A stretch of 64,000 nucleotides of DNA from Chitinophaga caseinilytica (lineage in GTDB: Bacteria; Bacteroidota; Bacteroidia; Chitinophagales; Chitinophagaceae). The notes beneath the pieces are model-generated. The model made no database searches. It saw only the letters and a program-made list of their open reading frames with translations, and had not been told where the DNA came from. Location: the NCBI RefSeq assembly GCF_038396765.1, contig NZ_CP150096.1, positions 2,711,001 to 2,775,000 of the forward strand, in the 5' to 3' direction. Shown in pieces: positions 49,058 through 58,085 of this stretch; position 1 is the stretch's first letter, and each line of letters opens with the position of its first letter. Made by a program: the position numbers and the translations under genes.

Positions 49058-50098
49058 ATGAAACTCCGGACCATCACTATCTGCTGGCTCATCCTGCTCT
49101 GTCCTGCGCTCACCCGCGCACAGGAGCGCGGCTTCCTGCGTTGGCTCCACACGGATAACGACACGGCCTACATCGAAGACCTGACGCAAGACCTGACGGT
49201 CCGCCTCTACGGTTCCCGCAAGTACAACTACTATGACATGCATCACCGTTCGGTGAACGAAGAGCTGCTGTACCGGCCCAACGCCAATAACAACGTGGGC
49301 TTCGGCGCCAATTACAAGTTCATCGGCCTCAATCTCGGCTTCAACCTGCCCTTCATCAATAACGACAACGACCGCTACGGCAAAACGAAATACCTCGATT
49401 TGCAGACACATTTATACACCCGCAAACTGGTTGTGGATTTTTATGGGCAATATTACCAGGGTTATTACAGCGGCACTTCCAAACGTTTTTTCGATAACGC
49501 CCTTTCGGTAAAGGCATCCGGCATCCGGCCGGATATCATCAATACCAACATCGGCCTCCACGCGCAATACATCTTCAACGACAAGCGGTTCTCTTACCGC
49601 GCAGCCTTCCTGCAGAACGAATACCAGAAGAAAAGCGCGGGCTCGCCGCTGGTAGGGGCGGAAATTTTTGCCTGGCAGATGCGGGGAGATTCGGCGCTGG
49701 TGCCTTTAGACCTTCGTAACGATGGATTTTACGGCGGCATGCCGTTTACGCGTAGCAGCAACGTCAGTTTCGCCGTGAACGGGGGATATGCGTACACGCT
49801 CGTCATCGCGAAACACTTCTTCCTCACGGGCTCCCTGGCGGTGGCCGCGGGCGTGAACCGCACGGTGCTGGCCTTCAATGACGGTTCCGGCAAAGTGCAT
49901 GGCTTCGGCTGGCAGTTGAACAGCACGTTCCGCTTCGCGGCGGGGTATAATTCCAGCAAATTCTATGTGGGCGTACATTATGTAGACATCTCCACGCGCG
50001 GCGATGCACCGGTAGACGGAGCTTACCAGACCTTCGGTGCGGGTAATCTCCGGTTCAGCATCGTGCGCCGGTTCGGGCTGAAGAAGCCGCTTTTCTGA
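49058..50098 (+). CDS. DUF4421 outer-membrane-type protein
   Basis: The 346-residue protein has a signal peptide (ILLCPALTRAQ) and many amphipathic beta-strands with aromatic girdles (for example NVGFGANYKFIGLNLGFNLPF near 88 and LVVDFYGQYYQGYYSG near 128), ending in a strand with the outer-membrane signature-like RFSIVRRFGLKKPLF. It matches the DUF4421 family of Bacteroidota, proposed barrels of unknown role. The gene ends exactly where the minus-strand HD gene ends (50098/50099), so no spacer exists for a terminator. Confidence 0.82.
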   Translation: MKLRTITICWLILLCPALTRAQERGFLRWLHTDNDTAYIEDLTQDLTVRLYGSRKYNYYDMHHRSVNEELLYRPNANNNVGFGANYKFIGLNLGFNLPFINNDNDRYGKTKYLDLQTHLYTRKLVVDFYGQYYQGYYSGTSKRFFDNALSVKASGIRPDIINTNIGLHAQYIFNDKRFSYRAAFLQNEYQKKSAGSPLVGAEIFAWQMRGDSALVPLDLRNDGFYGGMPFTRSSNVSFAVNGGYAYTLVIAKHFFLTGSLAVAAGVNRTVLAFNDGSGKVHGFGWQLNSTFRFAAGYNSSKFYVGVHYVDISTRGDAPVDGAYQTFGAGNLRFSIVRRFGLKKPLF

Positions 50099-50758
50099 TC
50101 ACAGCTTTTCCAGTTCCCTTTCCAGGTTCAACCGGGCGCGGCGCTCGTATTTTTCGCGGAAAAGTTCCGTGCGGTAGATGTGCGGCATCGCCAGGAAGTG
50201 CTGCAACACCTTCACGCGGCCATTCCGGTATTCCAGCCAGGGGTACATCCGGTACTCGCGGCGGATGTTTTTCGCATATACCTTATAGCGTTCCTCCGGC
50301 ACGGAAAGTATGGACAAGTCGAAATCCAGGAAATAATCGAGGTCGGGGTCGGATAATTCCGGCTGATGGCCCGCCGTGGCCAGGATGTAGCGGTAGACTT
50401 TATCTTGCCGCTCTACCGGCGCGCCTACTTTCCGGAGATAAAAAATGGCTTCCTCGGCGCTTTTCAGCTCATTGTCTTTCCGTTTCGGCTGATAGATAAA
50501 ATCGTGAAAATAAATGGCGTAGAGTACGGAATCATTGTCCAGCAACAGTGGTGCGTATTGCCGTTGGAGCTTGACGAGCTCGGCGAGGTGATCGAGGTTA
50601 TGGTAATGCCGGCCATGGGTGGAATACTGGAAAGTGATCCGGTCGATTTCGTGCCAGGCGGCCTGGGGCGGGCTTCCGCATCGCTGGTTAAGGTCCATCC
50701 AGTATTTCCTGATCGCTTCGGGTTGCATAGCCTCGGGATTTTGGGGTGATTGGAACAA
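50099..50758 (-). CDS. HD-type predicted metal-dependent hydrolase
   Basis: The 219-residue cytoplasmic protein has the features of the HD superfamily group often mis-annotated after an NMDA-receptor subunit: STHGRHYHNLDHLAEL near residue 46, LYAIYFHDFIYQPKRKDNELKSAEEA near 83 with the HD pair, ILATAGHQPE near 125 and DLDYFLDFDLSIL near 138, giving the expected His/Asp metal ligands. Phosphohydrolase activity on nucleotides is plausible but unshown. A later in-frame ATG (codon 11) is an equally possible start. It lies downstream of aconitase on the same strand beyond a terminator whose T tract reaches close to its start. Confidence 0.8.
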   Translation of the reverse strand: MFQSPQNPEAMQPEAIRKYWMDLNQRCGSPPQAAWHEIDRITFQYSTHGRHYHNLDHLAELVKLQRQYAPLLLDNDSVLYAIYFHDFIYQPKRKDNELKSAEEAIFYLRKVGAPVERQDKVYRYILATAGHQPELSDPDLDYFLDFDLSILSVPEERYKVYAKNIRREYRMYPWLEYRNGRVKVLQHFLAMPHIYRTELFREKYERRARLNLERELEKL

Positions 50759-50761
50759 AAA

Positions 50762-50791
50762 ACAGGCCGTTCCCGGTGGGGAACGGCCTGT
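50762..50791 (-). terminator. Terminator of the aconitase gene
   Basis: A 13-bp perfect stem ACAGGCCGTTCCC / GGGAACGGCCTGT with a 4-base loop, read on the minus strand, is followed by TTTTTTG. It ends a few bases before the start codon of the HD gene at 50758, so that gene probably relies on read-through or its own promoter. Confidence 0.85.
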
Positions 50792-50812
50792 AATATATGC
50801 TTTTCAGCGATT

Positions 50813-53086
50813 TTATTTTTTCGCCGCTGCGAACTGGGCGCGGATCACGTTGAGCGCACCGCCAGCTTTAAACCATTCGATCTGCTGCTGGTTGTAGGTG
50901 TGGTTCACGGTGATGGAATCTTTCGATCCGTCTTTGTGGTTCAGTACTACGGTCAGCGGAGTGCCGGGCGCGAAGGTGGTCAGGCCGTCGATATCGAACG
51001 TATCGTCTTCCTGGATTTTTTCGTAATCGTCCTTGTCGTTGAAGGTCAGTGCGAGCATGCCCTGTTTTTTCAGGTTGGTTTCGTGGATACGCGCGAAGGA
51101 TTTCACGAGGATAGCACGAACGCCGAGGTGGCGGGGCTCCATGGCAGCGTGTTCGCGGCTGGAACCTTCACCGTAGTTTTCGTCGCCCACAACAACGGAA
51201 CCGATGTTAGCGGCTTTGTAAGCGCGCTGGGTGGCCGGAACGGCGCCATATTCGCCGGTCAGCTGGTTCTTCACGGTGTCGGTTTTGTCGTTATACGCAT
51301 TTACCGCGCCGATGAGCATGTTGTTGGAGATATTGTCCAGGTGGCCGCGGTATTTCAGCCAGGGGCCTGCCATGGAGATGTGGTCGGTCGTACATTTGCC
51401 TTTGGCCTTGATGAGGAGTTTCAGTCCTTTCAGGTCGGTACCTTCCCAGGCCTTGAACGCTTCCAGGAGCTGGAGGCGGTCGGAGGTGGGGGATACGAGC
51501 ACCTGAACGCCGGAGCCGTCAGCTGCGGGTGCCTGGTAGCCGGCGTCTTTCACGTCGAAACCTTGCGGGGGCAGCTCATAGCCTTTGGGTTCATCGAGTT
51601 TCACGTCTTTACCGTCGCGGTTTTTCAGTGTGTCCGTGAGGGGGTTGAAGGTGAGGCTTCCCGCGATGGCCAGTGCGGTAACGATTTCGGGGCTGGCCAC
51701 GAAAGCGTGGGTGGAAGCGAGGCCGTCGTTACGTTTGGCGAAGTTGCGGTTGAAGGAGGTGATGATGGAGTTTTTGCGGTTGGGATCGTCGATATGACGG
51801 GCCCACTGGCCGATGCAGGGACCGCAGGCATTCGCCAGCACTACGCCGCCGATCTGGTCGAACGTGTCGAGCAGGCCATCTCTTTCGATGGTGTAGCGAA
51901 CGAGTTCGGAACCGGGGGTGATGGTGAATTCGGAATGCACTTCCAGGTTTTTATCGATTGCCTGTTTCGCGAGGGATGCGGAACGGGAGATGTCTTCGTA
52001 GGAAGAGTTGGTGCAGGAGCCGATGAGGGCAACTTCCAGCTTTTCGGGCCAGTTGTTTTCTTTAACGGCCTGTGCGAATTTGGAGATGGGCCATGCCAGG
52101 TCGGGCGTGAAGGGACCGTTTACATAGGGCTCCAGTTCGTCGAGGTTGATCTCGATCACCTGGTCGTAGAATTTGGCGGGGTCTGCGTACACGGCTTCGT
52201 CCGGACGGAGGTGTTCGCGAACGCCGTCTGCCAGGGCGGCAACTTCGGCGCGGGACGTGGCTTTCAGGTATTCGGCCATGCCTTTGTCGTAAGCGAAAAC
52301 GGAGCAGGTGGCGCCGATTTCCGCACCCATGTTACAGATGGTGCCTTTACCGGTGGCGCTCATGGAGTCGGCACCTTCGCCGAAGTATTCCACGATGCAG
52401 CCGGTGCCGCCTTTTACGGTGAGGATGCCGGCAACGCGGAGGATCACGTCTTTCGGGGAAGCCCAGCCGCTCAGTTTGCCGGTGAGTTTCACACCGATGA
52501 GTTTCGGCATTTTCAGTTCCCAGGCCAGGCCTGCCATCACGTCTACGGCATCCGCACCGCCAACGCCGATGGCCAGCATGCCCAGACCGCCTGCGTTAGG
52601 GGTGTGGGAGTCTGTACCGATCATCATGCCGCCGGGGAAGGCGTAGTTTTCCAGCACAACCTGGTGGATGATACCGGCGCCGGGTTTCCAGAAGCCGATA
52701 CCGTATTTGTCGGAAATAGAAGACAGGAATTCGTACACTTCCTTATTGGTGTCGATCGCGGTGGCAAGGTCTTGCGCTGCGCCCGTTTTCGCCTGGATCA
52801 GGTGATCGCAGTGAACGGTGGACGGAACGGCAACCTGGTCGCGGCCGCAGGTCATGAATTGCAGCAGTGCCATTTGCGCGGTAGCGTCTTGCATGGCCAC
52901 ACGATCAGGAGCAAATTCCACATAGGATTTCCCTCTTTCGTACGGTGTGGTCGTAGCTTCGTACAGGTGCGCGTAAAGGATCTTTTCTGCCAGTGTAAGC
53001 GGCCGGCCCAACATCTTACGGGTAGCTTCCACTTTACCCGGGAGTGCCGCATACAATTTTTTAATCATGTCAATATCAAACACCAT
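50813..53086 (-). CDS. acn: Aconitate hydratase (mitochondrial-type)
   Basis: Aconitase interconverts citrate and isocitrate in the TCA cycle with a 4Fe-4S cluster. The 757-residue protein is of the single-chain eukaryotic mitochondrial type: [33 protein letters not shown] near residue 88, [30 protein letters not shown] near 125, the cluster cysteines in [16 protein letters not shown] near 352 and [11 protein letters not shown] near 418, [12 protein letters not shown] near 440, and the swivel domain [17 protein letters not shown] near 640. Cysteines are all intact. Probably monocistronic given the terminator after it. Confidence 0.96.
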   Translation of the reverse strand: MVFDIDMIKKLYAALPGKVEATRKMLGRPLTLAEKILYAHLYEATTTPYERGKSYVEFAPDRVAMQDATAQMALLQFMTCGRDQVAVPSTVHCDHLIQAKTGAAQDLATAIDTNKEVYEFLSSISDKYGIGFWKPGAGIIHQVVLENYAFPGGMMIGTDSHTPNAGGLGMLAIGVGGADAVDVMAGLAWELKMPKLIGVKLTGKLSGWASPKDVILRVAGILTVKGGTGCIVEYFGEGADSMSATGKGTICNMGAEIGATCSVFAYDKGMAEYLKATSRAEVAALADGVREHLRPDEAVYADPAKFYDQVIEINLDELEPYVNGPFTPDLAWPISKFAQAVKENNWPEKLEVALIGSCTNSSYEDISRSASLAKQAIDKNLEVHSEFTITPGSELVRYTIERDGLLDTFDQIGGVVLANACGPCIGQWARHIDDPNRKNSIITSFNRNFAKRNDGLASTHAFVASPEIVTALAIAGSLTFNPLTDTLKNRDGKDVKLDEPKGYELPPQGFDVKDAGYQAPAADGSGVQVLVSPTSDRLQLLEAFKAWEGTDLKGLKLLIKAKGKCTTDHISMAGPWLKYRGHLDNISNNMLIGAVNAYNDKTDTVKNQLTGEYGAVPATQRAYKAANIGSVVVGDENYGEGSSREHAAMEPRHLGVRAILVKSFARIHETNLKKQGMLALTFNDKDDYEKIQEDDTFDIDGLTTFAPGTPLTVVLNHKDGSKDSITVNHTYNQQQIEWFKAGGALNVIRAQFAAAKK

Positions 53087-53170
53087 GGAAATAAATAATT
53101 TAAGAGCGGTTACATTAAAATTTGCACGGCGAAGTTAATCATTTCCGAACTTTTTTTAAAGTTAAAACTC

Positions 53171-53223
53171 TTGTTAACGGGGTCAATTTCATTTGTTAAA
53201 TTTGCTGGATTGCAATAAATTTG
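53171..53223 (+). promoter_or_regulatory. Candidate promoters of the PspC-domain gene
   Basis: Two exact TAAATTTG -7 boxes occur, at 53197-53204 and 53216-53223. The first has a TTG at 53171-53173, a 23-base spacer. The second ends only 4 bases before the ATG at 53228, so the first is the likelier promoter. Confidence 0.45.
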
Positions 53224-53227
53224 ATAT

Positions 53228-53448
53228 ATGAATAAGGTCAAAGATTTTGTGGAGTGGAAGACCTTTGGCGTTTGTACCGCCATCGGGGAGAAGCTCGGCA
53301 TCGCCACGTCCCGCATCCGTCTGTTCTTCATCTATGCTACTTTCCTCACGATGGGCTCCCCCTGATCGTGTACATGATCCTCGCATTCTGGATGAACATC
53401 AAGCATTACATCACCAACGCCCGCCGCAACCCCCTTCGTTACCTCTAA
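53228..53448 (+). pseudogene. PspC-domain membrane protein, frameshifted in a C run
   Basis: The first 45 codons read MNKVKDFVEWKTFGVCTAIG and on to FFIYATFLTMGSP, the start of a PspC (stress-response C) domain with its Gly-rich turn and first half of the membrane helix, then stop at 53363. The adjacent frame continues directly as LIVYMILAFWMNIKHYITN to a TAA at 53446-53448. Adding one C to the five-C run at 53358-53362 restores a 73-residue protein of normal PspC length. A homopolymer miscount is the simplest explanation; a phase-variable or inactivating slip is the alternative. Confidence 0.85.
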
Positions 53449-53579
53449 TCCCCCATTCCGTTCAACCCCGTCCGTCATCCCCCGGAAAAAAAATTAACCT
53501 TCCATTAAACTTTTCCTGTCGTAATCGATCAAATGACTTTGAGTGACCTAACCAAATGCTCAACTTAAACCGTCTTTTG

Positions 53580-54389
53580 ATGAAAAACACATGGAAAAAC
53601 CTGGCCCTCGGCACCTTTATGCTGGGCGGTATCGCAACCCTCACAGCCTGCTCCAACACCGATTCCAACGGCGGGCCCGAGAAAACACGCCTCCAGATCG
53701 CCCTCACAGACGATCCCGGAGACTATGCAGAAGTCTGGATCGACGTGAAAGAGATCCGTATCAACAGCTCGGATGCGGACGATCAGAACTGGGTGCCGCT
53801 GCCGGGAGTGAAGGCCGGGGCCTACAATCTGCTGGACCTCGTGAACGACAAGGATACCATCCTGGCCGACGCGGAAATCCCCACCGGCAAAATCTCCCAG
53901 ATCCGCCTTGTGCTCGGCGATAATAACTTCCTCGTCACCAACGACGGCAAGCGCCTCCCGCTCACCACGCCCAGCGCGCAGCAATCGGGCCTCAAGCTGA
54001 ACATCCACCAGGCCGTTATCGGCGGTATCATCAACAAGCTCACCCTTGATTTCGACGTCGCCAAATCCATCGTAAAAGCCGGCAACAGCGGCAAATACAT
54101 CCTCAAACCCGTGATCCGCACTGTGCTCGAAGCCGTTGGCGGCAACATCAGGGGCGGTGTATTGCCCGATTCCGTGCAAACGGCCGTGCTCGCCATCCAG
54201 GGCGCAGATACCGTTGCCAGCACGTATTCGCTGAACGGCGGCTACCTGCTCCGCGGCATCCCCGCCGGTGCTTACAGCCTGCATTTCATTCCGACAGACA
54301 CCAACTTCCTGCCGGCCGTGAAGAACGCAGTGCCGGTGGTGCTGGGGCAGATCACGACGGTAGATACCGTACGGCTGCAAAAGAAATAG
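53580..54389 (+). CDS. DUF4382 lipoprotein
   Basis: The ATG at 53580 gives 269 residues with a lipoprotein signal (GGIATLTAC, Cys24); an upstream in-frame ATG at 53556 adds eight residues before it. Residues about 35-170 match DUF4382: RLQIALTDDPGDYAEVWIDVKEIRIN, YNLLDLVNDKDTILADAEIPTGKISQIRLVLG and LTLDFDVAKSIVKAGNSGKYILKPVIR. A carboxypeptidase-regulatory-like beta-sandwich follows (IRGGVLPDSVQTAVLAIQGADTV...GYLLRGIPAGAYSLHFIPT). DUF4382 proteins are surface-exposed in Bacteroidota; function unknown. It is monocistronic with a terminator after it. Confidence 0.87.
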   Translation: MKNTWKNLALGTFMLGGIATLTACSNTDSNGGPEKTRLQIALTDDPGDYAEVWIDVKEIRINSSDADDQNWVPLPGVKAGAYNLLDLVNDKDTILADAEIPTGKISQIRLVLGDNNFLVTNDGKRLPLTTPSAQQSGLKLNIHQAVIGGIINKLTLDFDVAKSIVKAGNSGKYILKPVIRTVLEAVGGNIRGGVLPDSVQTAVLAIQGADTVASTYSLNGGYLLRGIPAGAYSLHFIPTDTNFLPAVKNAVPVVLGQITTVDTVRLQKK

Positions 54390-54428
54390 TGATTTAAGTG
54401 GTTTCCGCCACGAGTGATTCCCAAATAC

Positions 54429-54456
54429 AAAGAGGCTGCCGACGGGCAACCTCTTT
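54429..54456 (+). terminator. Terminator of the DUF4382 gene
   Basis: Arms AAAGAGGCTGCC and GGGCAACCTCTTT pair with one internal mismatch and are followed by a run of T. Confidence 0.72.
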
Positions 54457-54483
54457 TTTTATATAGTAATGTTTGGAGCGGTT

Positions 54484-54882
54484 TTATTCGAGATGGATAA
54501 GCGTCATCCCGTGATAGTGGTTCTGCAACTGATGGACCATAAGATGGCCGGCGATGTTCCGGGTTTCATCGCGGTAATGCAGGATGGTGCGGGGATCGGA
54601 GCCGTTGTGAAGGGTAATGGTGAAGGGGCCGCGGACGTATGTATCGGGGGCGCCGTTCAAGGTGGTTTCTTCCGATTTCTTGAATTTCAGTTTCAGCAAC
54701 TGTTCTACCGTCAACGGAATGGGGAATAAATCTGCCGGCTCGTACCAGTTTTCCTGTTCGCCAACCAGCACGCAGGCCTGGCCCAGCTCGCGGTCTATTT
54801 GGAGGACCGGCCCTTCTGATAACTGTTCCTCGAATTTTGCCAGCACAAGATCGCCTGTCTTTAAATCATGCAAATGAATCAT
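54484..54882 (-). CDS. Small conserved protein of unknown function, 132 aa
   Basis: I do not recognise a family. The acidic, soluble product opens MIHLHDLKTGDLVLAKFEEQ, reminiscent of a small beta-barrel of SH3/Tudor type, continues with ENWYEPADLFPIPLTVEQLLKLKFKKSEET, and ends with TITLHNGSDPRTILHYRDET and HYHGMTLIHLE. The start pattern, coding composition and lack of a competing frame support a real gene. The arrangement of strand-rich N-terminus and a short helix resembles small domain proteins found next to housekeeping genes in Chitinophagaceae, but this gives no function. It lies downstream of kdsA on the same strand, with a weak hairpin between. Confidence 0.7.
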   Translation of the reverse strand: MIHLHDLKTGDLVLAKFEEQLSEGPVLQIDRELGQACVLVGEQENWYEPADLFPIPLTVEQLLKLKFKKSEETTLNGAPDTYVRGPFTITLHNGSDPRTILHYRDETRNIAGHLMVHQLQNHYHGMTLIHLE

Positions 54883-54972
54883 AGTGCAGTGTTTTTTGGG
54901 TTTGAAAACTTTGCTTATCGAATTCAGTATGGCTATGAATTTAACGGAAATCCGGGGAACTAAAAAGTAAAA

Positions 54973-54999
54973 AAGGCAGAACCGCGGTGGCCCTGCCTT
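54973..54999 (-). terminator. Probable terminator of kdsA
   Basis: Outer arms AAGGCAG and CTGCCTT enclose a self-complementary ACCGCGGT; on the minus strand the hairpin is followed by a T run (plus-strand A run at 54968-54974). Confidence 0.6.
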
Positions 55000-55006
55000 G
55001 TTATCG

Positions 55007-55828
55007 TTACTTTTTGTAGACCGCTTCGCGGAGGCGCACCAGCTCTTCGAGCAGGGGCTCCAGGAGGTCGAGGCGGAGCATGTTGGCGCCGTCAGACTTC
55101 GCGCAGGCGGGGTCTGGATGGGTTTCGATGAAAAGCCCGTCTGCTCCCGTGGCGATGGCCGCTTTGGCGATGGTGCCGATCATCTGCGGGTTGCCGCCGG
55201 TTACGCCGCCGGGCTGGTTGGGCTGCTGGAGCGAATGTGTGCAGTCCATGACCACCGGTGCGCCGAGGCCTTTCATGACGGGGATATTGCGGTAATCCAC
55301 CACGAGGTCCTGGTACCCGAAGGTAGTGCCGCGCTCGGTGAGGAGGATGCGGTCGTTACCGGCCTGCTGGATTTTTTCCACGGCGAATTTCATGGATTCG
55401 CCGCTGAGGAACTGTCCTTTTTTCACGTTCACGAATTTGCCGGTGTCGGCGGCGGCCAGGAGGATGTCTGTCTGCCGGCAAAGGAACGCCGGGATCTGGA
55501 GCACATCCACATAAGCTGCGGCCATGGCGGCTTCGGCGGCGGAGTGGATATCTGAGGTCACGGGTAAGTTAAAGGTTTTGCCGACTTTCTGCAGGAGGTC
55601 GAGCCCTTCCACATCGCCGATCCCGGTGAAGGAATTGATGGAGGTGCGATTGGCCTTCCGGTAGGAGGCTTTGAAGACGTAGGAGATATTCAGTTTTTTG
55701 CAGATGGCGGACACTTTTTCGGCCACGCCCATTACCAGGTCTTCGTCTTCGATCACGCAGGGGCCTGCGATGAGGAAAAAGTTTTCAGGATGATATTGCT
55801 CTTTGAAAAGCGATTGTAAAGTTTTCAT
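55007..55828 (-). CDS. kdsA: 3-deoxy-8-phosphooctulonate (KDO-8-phosphate) synthase
   Basis: KdsA condenses arabinose-5-phosphate with phosphoenolpyruvate, the first step to KDO for lipopolysaccharide inner core. The 273-residue protein has LIAGPCVIEDEDLVMGVAEK near residue 19, FKASYRKANRTSINSFTG near 53, LPVTSDIHSAAEAA near 92, IPAFLCRQTDILLAAADTGKFVNVKKGQF near 113, and MDCTHSLQQPNQPGG near 193. The Cys in GPCVIE marks the metal-dependent class, unlike the metal-free enzyme of E. coli. Length is normal; separate promoter presumed in the 218-bp spacer upstream. Confidence 0.95.
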   Translation of the reverse strand: MKTLQSLFKEQYHPENFFLIAGPCVIEDEDLVMGVAEKVSAICKKLNISYVFKASYRKANRTSINSFTGIGDVEGLDLLQKVGKTFNLPVTSDIHSAAEAAMAAAYVDVLQIPAFLCRQTDILLAAADTGKFVNVKKGQFLSGESMKFAVEKIQQAGNDRILLTERGTTFGYQDLVVDYRNIPVMKGLGAPVVMDCTHSLQQPNQPGGVTGGNPQMIGTIAKAAIATGADGLFIETHPDPACAKSDGANMLRLDLLEPLLEELVRLREAVYKK

Positions 55829-56013
55829 TGCTATCTGTTAGACTGTTAATTCAAAATCGGTGTGCTACCGCCCGGGGTTGCACGGCGCAAAATTAGGCCT
55901 TATTTTCGACATGGCTGATGCCCGCGTTACGAAGGGCAACAGGCGTTCGTTCAAATTGTTATGGTATTGTCATTGTTTGGATGGGTAATTCAGGTAATAT
56001 TGCGACTTGAAGC

Positions 56014-56021
56014 TAAATTTG
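56014..56021 (+). promoter_or_regulatory. -7 box of the threonine dehydrogenase gene
   Basis: TAAATTTG lies 26 bases before the ATG at 56047, a normal distance. No -33 TTG at 17-23 bases was found. Confidence 0.4.
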
Positions 56022-56046
56022 GCCACTCATTTTTATTAATCGCTAT

Positions 56047-57003
56047 ATGAAGAAAGACAAGATTCTGGTTATCGGCGCCTGCGGCCAGATCGGTGTGGAA
56101 CTGACACTGGCCCTGCGCAAGATGTATGGAGATTCCAACGTGATCGCATCCGACCTGCGCGAAGAGCACGATCTGCTGAAGGGAACCGGCCCCTATGTTT
56201 CGCTGGACGTGATGAACAAGGAGATGCTGCACGTGCTGGTGATCCGTCATAACATCACCCAGGTCTACCTGCTCGCAGCGATCCTCAGCGCCACCGGCGA
56301 AAAGAACCCGCTGCTGGCCTGGAATATCAATATGGCGAGCCTGCTCAATGTGCTCGATATCGCGAAGGAAGAAGGGCTCGATAAAATCTACTGGCCCAGT
56401 TCCATCGCCGTGTTCGGCCCCAATTCCCCCAAACAGGAAACGCCGCAGCACACCATCATCGAACCTACTACCATTTACGGCATCTCCAAATTCGCCGGCG
56501 AGCGCTGGTGCGAATATTACAATACCCGGTATGGCATCGACGTGCGCAGCCTGCGCTACCCGGGCCTTATCAGCTATAAATCCGCCCCCGGCGGCGGTAC
56601 CACCGATTACGCGGTGGAAATCTACCACGAAGCCCTCGAGGAAGGCAGCTACAAATGCTTCCTGTCGGAAGGAACGTACCTGCCCATGATGTATATGCCC
56701 GACGCCATCCGCGCCACCATCGAACTGATGGAGGCAGACAGCGCGAAAATCTCCGTCCGCTCAGGCTACAACCTGTCTGGCATGAGCTTCTCGCCGAAAG
56801 AGATCGCCGGCGCCATCCGCGAGCATATCCCCACCTTCTCCATCAGCTACGAGCCCGATTACCGTCAGCACATTGCAGACGGCTGGCCGCAAAGCATCGA
56901 TGACGAACTGGCCCGCAAAGACTGGGGCTGGAAACCCGAATTCGACCTGGAGAAAATGACGGCGGACATGCTCAAAAACCTCAGGGCACAGAAAGGCATG
57001 TAA
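56047..57003 (+). CDS. L-threonine 3-dehydrogenase, extended-SDR (epimerase-like) type
   Basis: The 318-residue protein is an NAD-dependent extended SDR. The nucleotide loop is GACGQIG near residue 12, the catalytic triad region is WPSSIAVFG near 116 and YGISKFAGERWCEYY near 143, and YPGLISYKSAPGGGTTDYAVEI near 175 is the distinctive stretch of SDR-type threonine dehydrogenases, with the gating loop and Thr-binding residues. The C-terminus has SFSPKEIAGAI and PDYRQHIADGWPQSIDD near 275, also typical. It would oxidise threonine to 2-amino-3-ketobutyrate; the partner ligase Kbl is not in the window. Not a sugar epimerase, judging by these motifs. Confidence 0.93.
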   Translation: MKKDKILVIGACGQIGVELTLALRKMYGDSNVIASDLREEHDLLKGTGPYVSLDVMNKEMLHVLVIRHNITQVYLLAAILSATGEKNPLLAWNINMASLLNVLDIAKEEGLDKIYWPSSIAVFGPNSPKQETPQHTIIEPTTIYGISKFAGERWCEYYNTRYGIDVRSLRYPGLISYKSAPGGGTTDYAVEIYHEALEEGSYKCFLSEGTYLPMMYMPDAIRATIELMEADSAKISVRSGYNLSGMSFSPKEIAGAIREHIPTFSISYEPDYRQHIADGWPQSIDDELARKDWGWKPEFDLEKMTADMLKNLRAQKGM

Positions 57004-57030
57004 TCTCATTTTAACACTACTATAGGTTGT

Positions 57031-57052
57031 ACCCCGGCATTTTTGCCGGGGT
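57031..57052 (+). terminator. Terminator after the threonine dehydrogenase gene
   Basis: A 9-bp stem ACCCCGGCA / TGCCGGGGT with a 4-base T-rich loop is followed by six T residues, 27 bases past the stop. Confidence 0.87.
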
Positions 57053-57150
57053 TTTTTGTTGTGCGGAAAAATGATGAACGACATGGAAAATGTTCACCCT
57101 TTGTTTTCGGAAGGCGCTCTTTAATACGTTAACTCAATAACTGTTTCTTT

Positions 57151-57897
57151 ATGAACAAACCATTCGCCAACATGAAATTTTCAGCACATTATCCGGGAGC
57201 GCATTCGGCTTCGTCATTAACGCATAGTATGGTCCGCGGTTTTATATCCATGATGGAAGGCTTCCTGAGTTTTGGCCATCGCCGGAAGTTCGTTCCCAGA
57301 TCACCGGACGACGATAAAATGCATCTGCGGGAGGATTGGAAAACCGTCGGCGGCTACATTCGCGAAGCCATGCAGCAGGTAATGTCCGTAACGCCGGGAA
57401 GTACGCCAGGCAACACGGTTTGGGAGTCGAGAAGTGAAGATAGGGTAGCATTGCCTTCTCAATTTGAAGCTTCCGTAACTTCAGCCATCACCGACATTTT
57501 GAAAGAGGAAGAGCCTGCTGAAAAGAAGTCCGCGGCCTTCACGAATCTTTTGATTTCCATTTCCCGCCATCATCACGGCCCGCTTCCGGATGGGGAAACG
57601 GTAGCCGCATATTCCCGGTTCATTCCGGATGGGGGCAACCGTGTGATGATCATGGCGGAGAACGCACAGGCGCACCGGCAGGAGATGGACCGCACTGCCA
57701 TGCAGAAAGATTGTCATCAGAGTTTGAGAGGGCAATGGATGGCTGCAGTCGTAACGGTGCTGTTTTTAGGAGCAGCGGTATTTATAATTTTACAGGGTCA
57801 TGAAACGGCGGGCATCGCTATGTTGGGTGTATTGGCAACGGTTATTTCGATTTTCATTTATGGCGAATGGAAGAAGAAACTGACGGGCCGGCAATAA
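57151..57897 (+). CDS. DUF2335-type membrane protein with long N-terminal extension
   Basis: The 248-residue protein has a C-terminal part resembling DUF2335: HHHGPLPDGETVAAYSRFIPDGGNRVMIMAENAQAHRQEMDR near residues 145-185, then two membrane helices (about 197-215 and 219-238: MAAVVTVLFLGAAVFIIL and AGIAMLGVLATVISIFIYG) and a basic tail. The first 140 residues are polar, lack a signal peptide and are unfamiliar to me. DUF2335 proteins are scattered, often on mobile or accessory DNA, and have no proven function. The gene and its surroundings are visibly more AT-rich than the neighbouring genes, which suggests acquisition. It is flanked by terminators or promoters and so stands alone. Confidence 0.75.
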   Translation: MNKPFANMKFSAHYPGAHSASSLTHSMVRGFISMMEGFLSFGHRRKFVPRSPDDDKMHLREDWKTVGGYIREAMQQVMSVTPGSTPGNTVWESRSEDRVALPSQFEASVTSAITDILKEEEPAEKKSAAFTNLLISISRHHHGPLPDGETVAAYSRFIPDGGNRVMIMAENAQAHRQEMDRTAMQKDCHQSLRGQWMAAVVTVLFLGAAVFIILQGHETAGIAMLGVLATVISIFIYGEWKKKLTGRQ

Positions 57898-58051
57898 TCG
57901 TTCAGGTACGAAATGCGGGATGATGGTGGACGGGTTACCCATAATATTTTTATGGGATAGGGGATTCATTGCGCTAAAATAATGGTTCTCACACGGGTAT
58001 GGGCCGCATAAGGCGATCTGTGAATAACGGGTTTTCTTATTATAAATTACT

Positions 58052-58059
58052 TATATTTG
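58052..58059 (+). promoter_or_regulatory. -7 box of the secreted unknown at 58086
   Basis: TATATTTG matches TAnnTTTG and lies 26 bases before the ATG at 58086; this supports the later start over the in-frame ATG at 57999. Confidence 0.45.
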
Positions 58060-58085
58060 TATCGGCCCCCGCGCCACCCGATCCT

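Noticed and set aside
50750..53098. Plus-strand open frame of 782 codons opposite aconitase
   Set aside because: Antisense shadow; the minus strand encodes intact aconitase with all cluster cysteines. The shadow is Val/Gly/Phe-rich without domain motifs.
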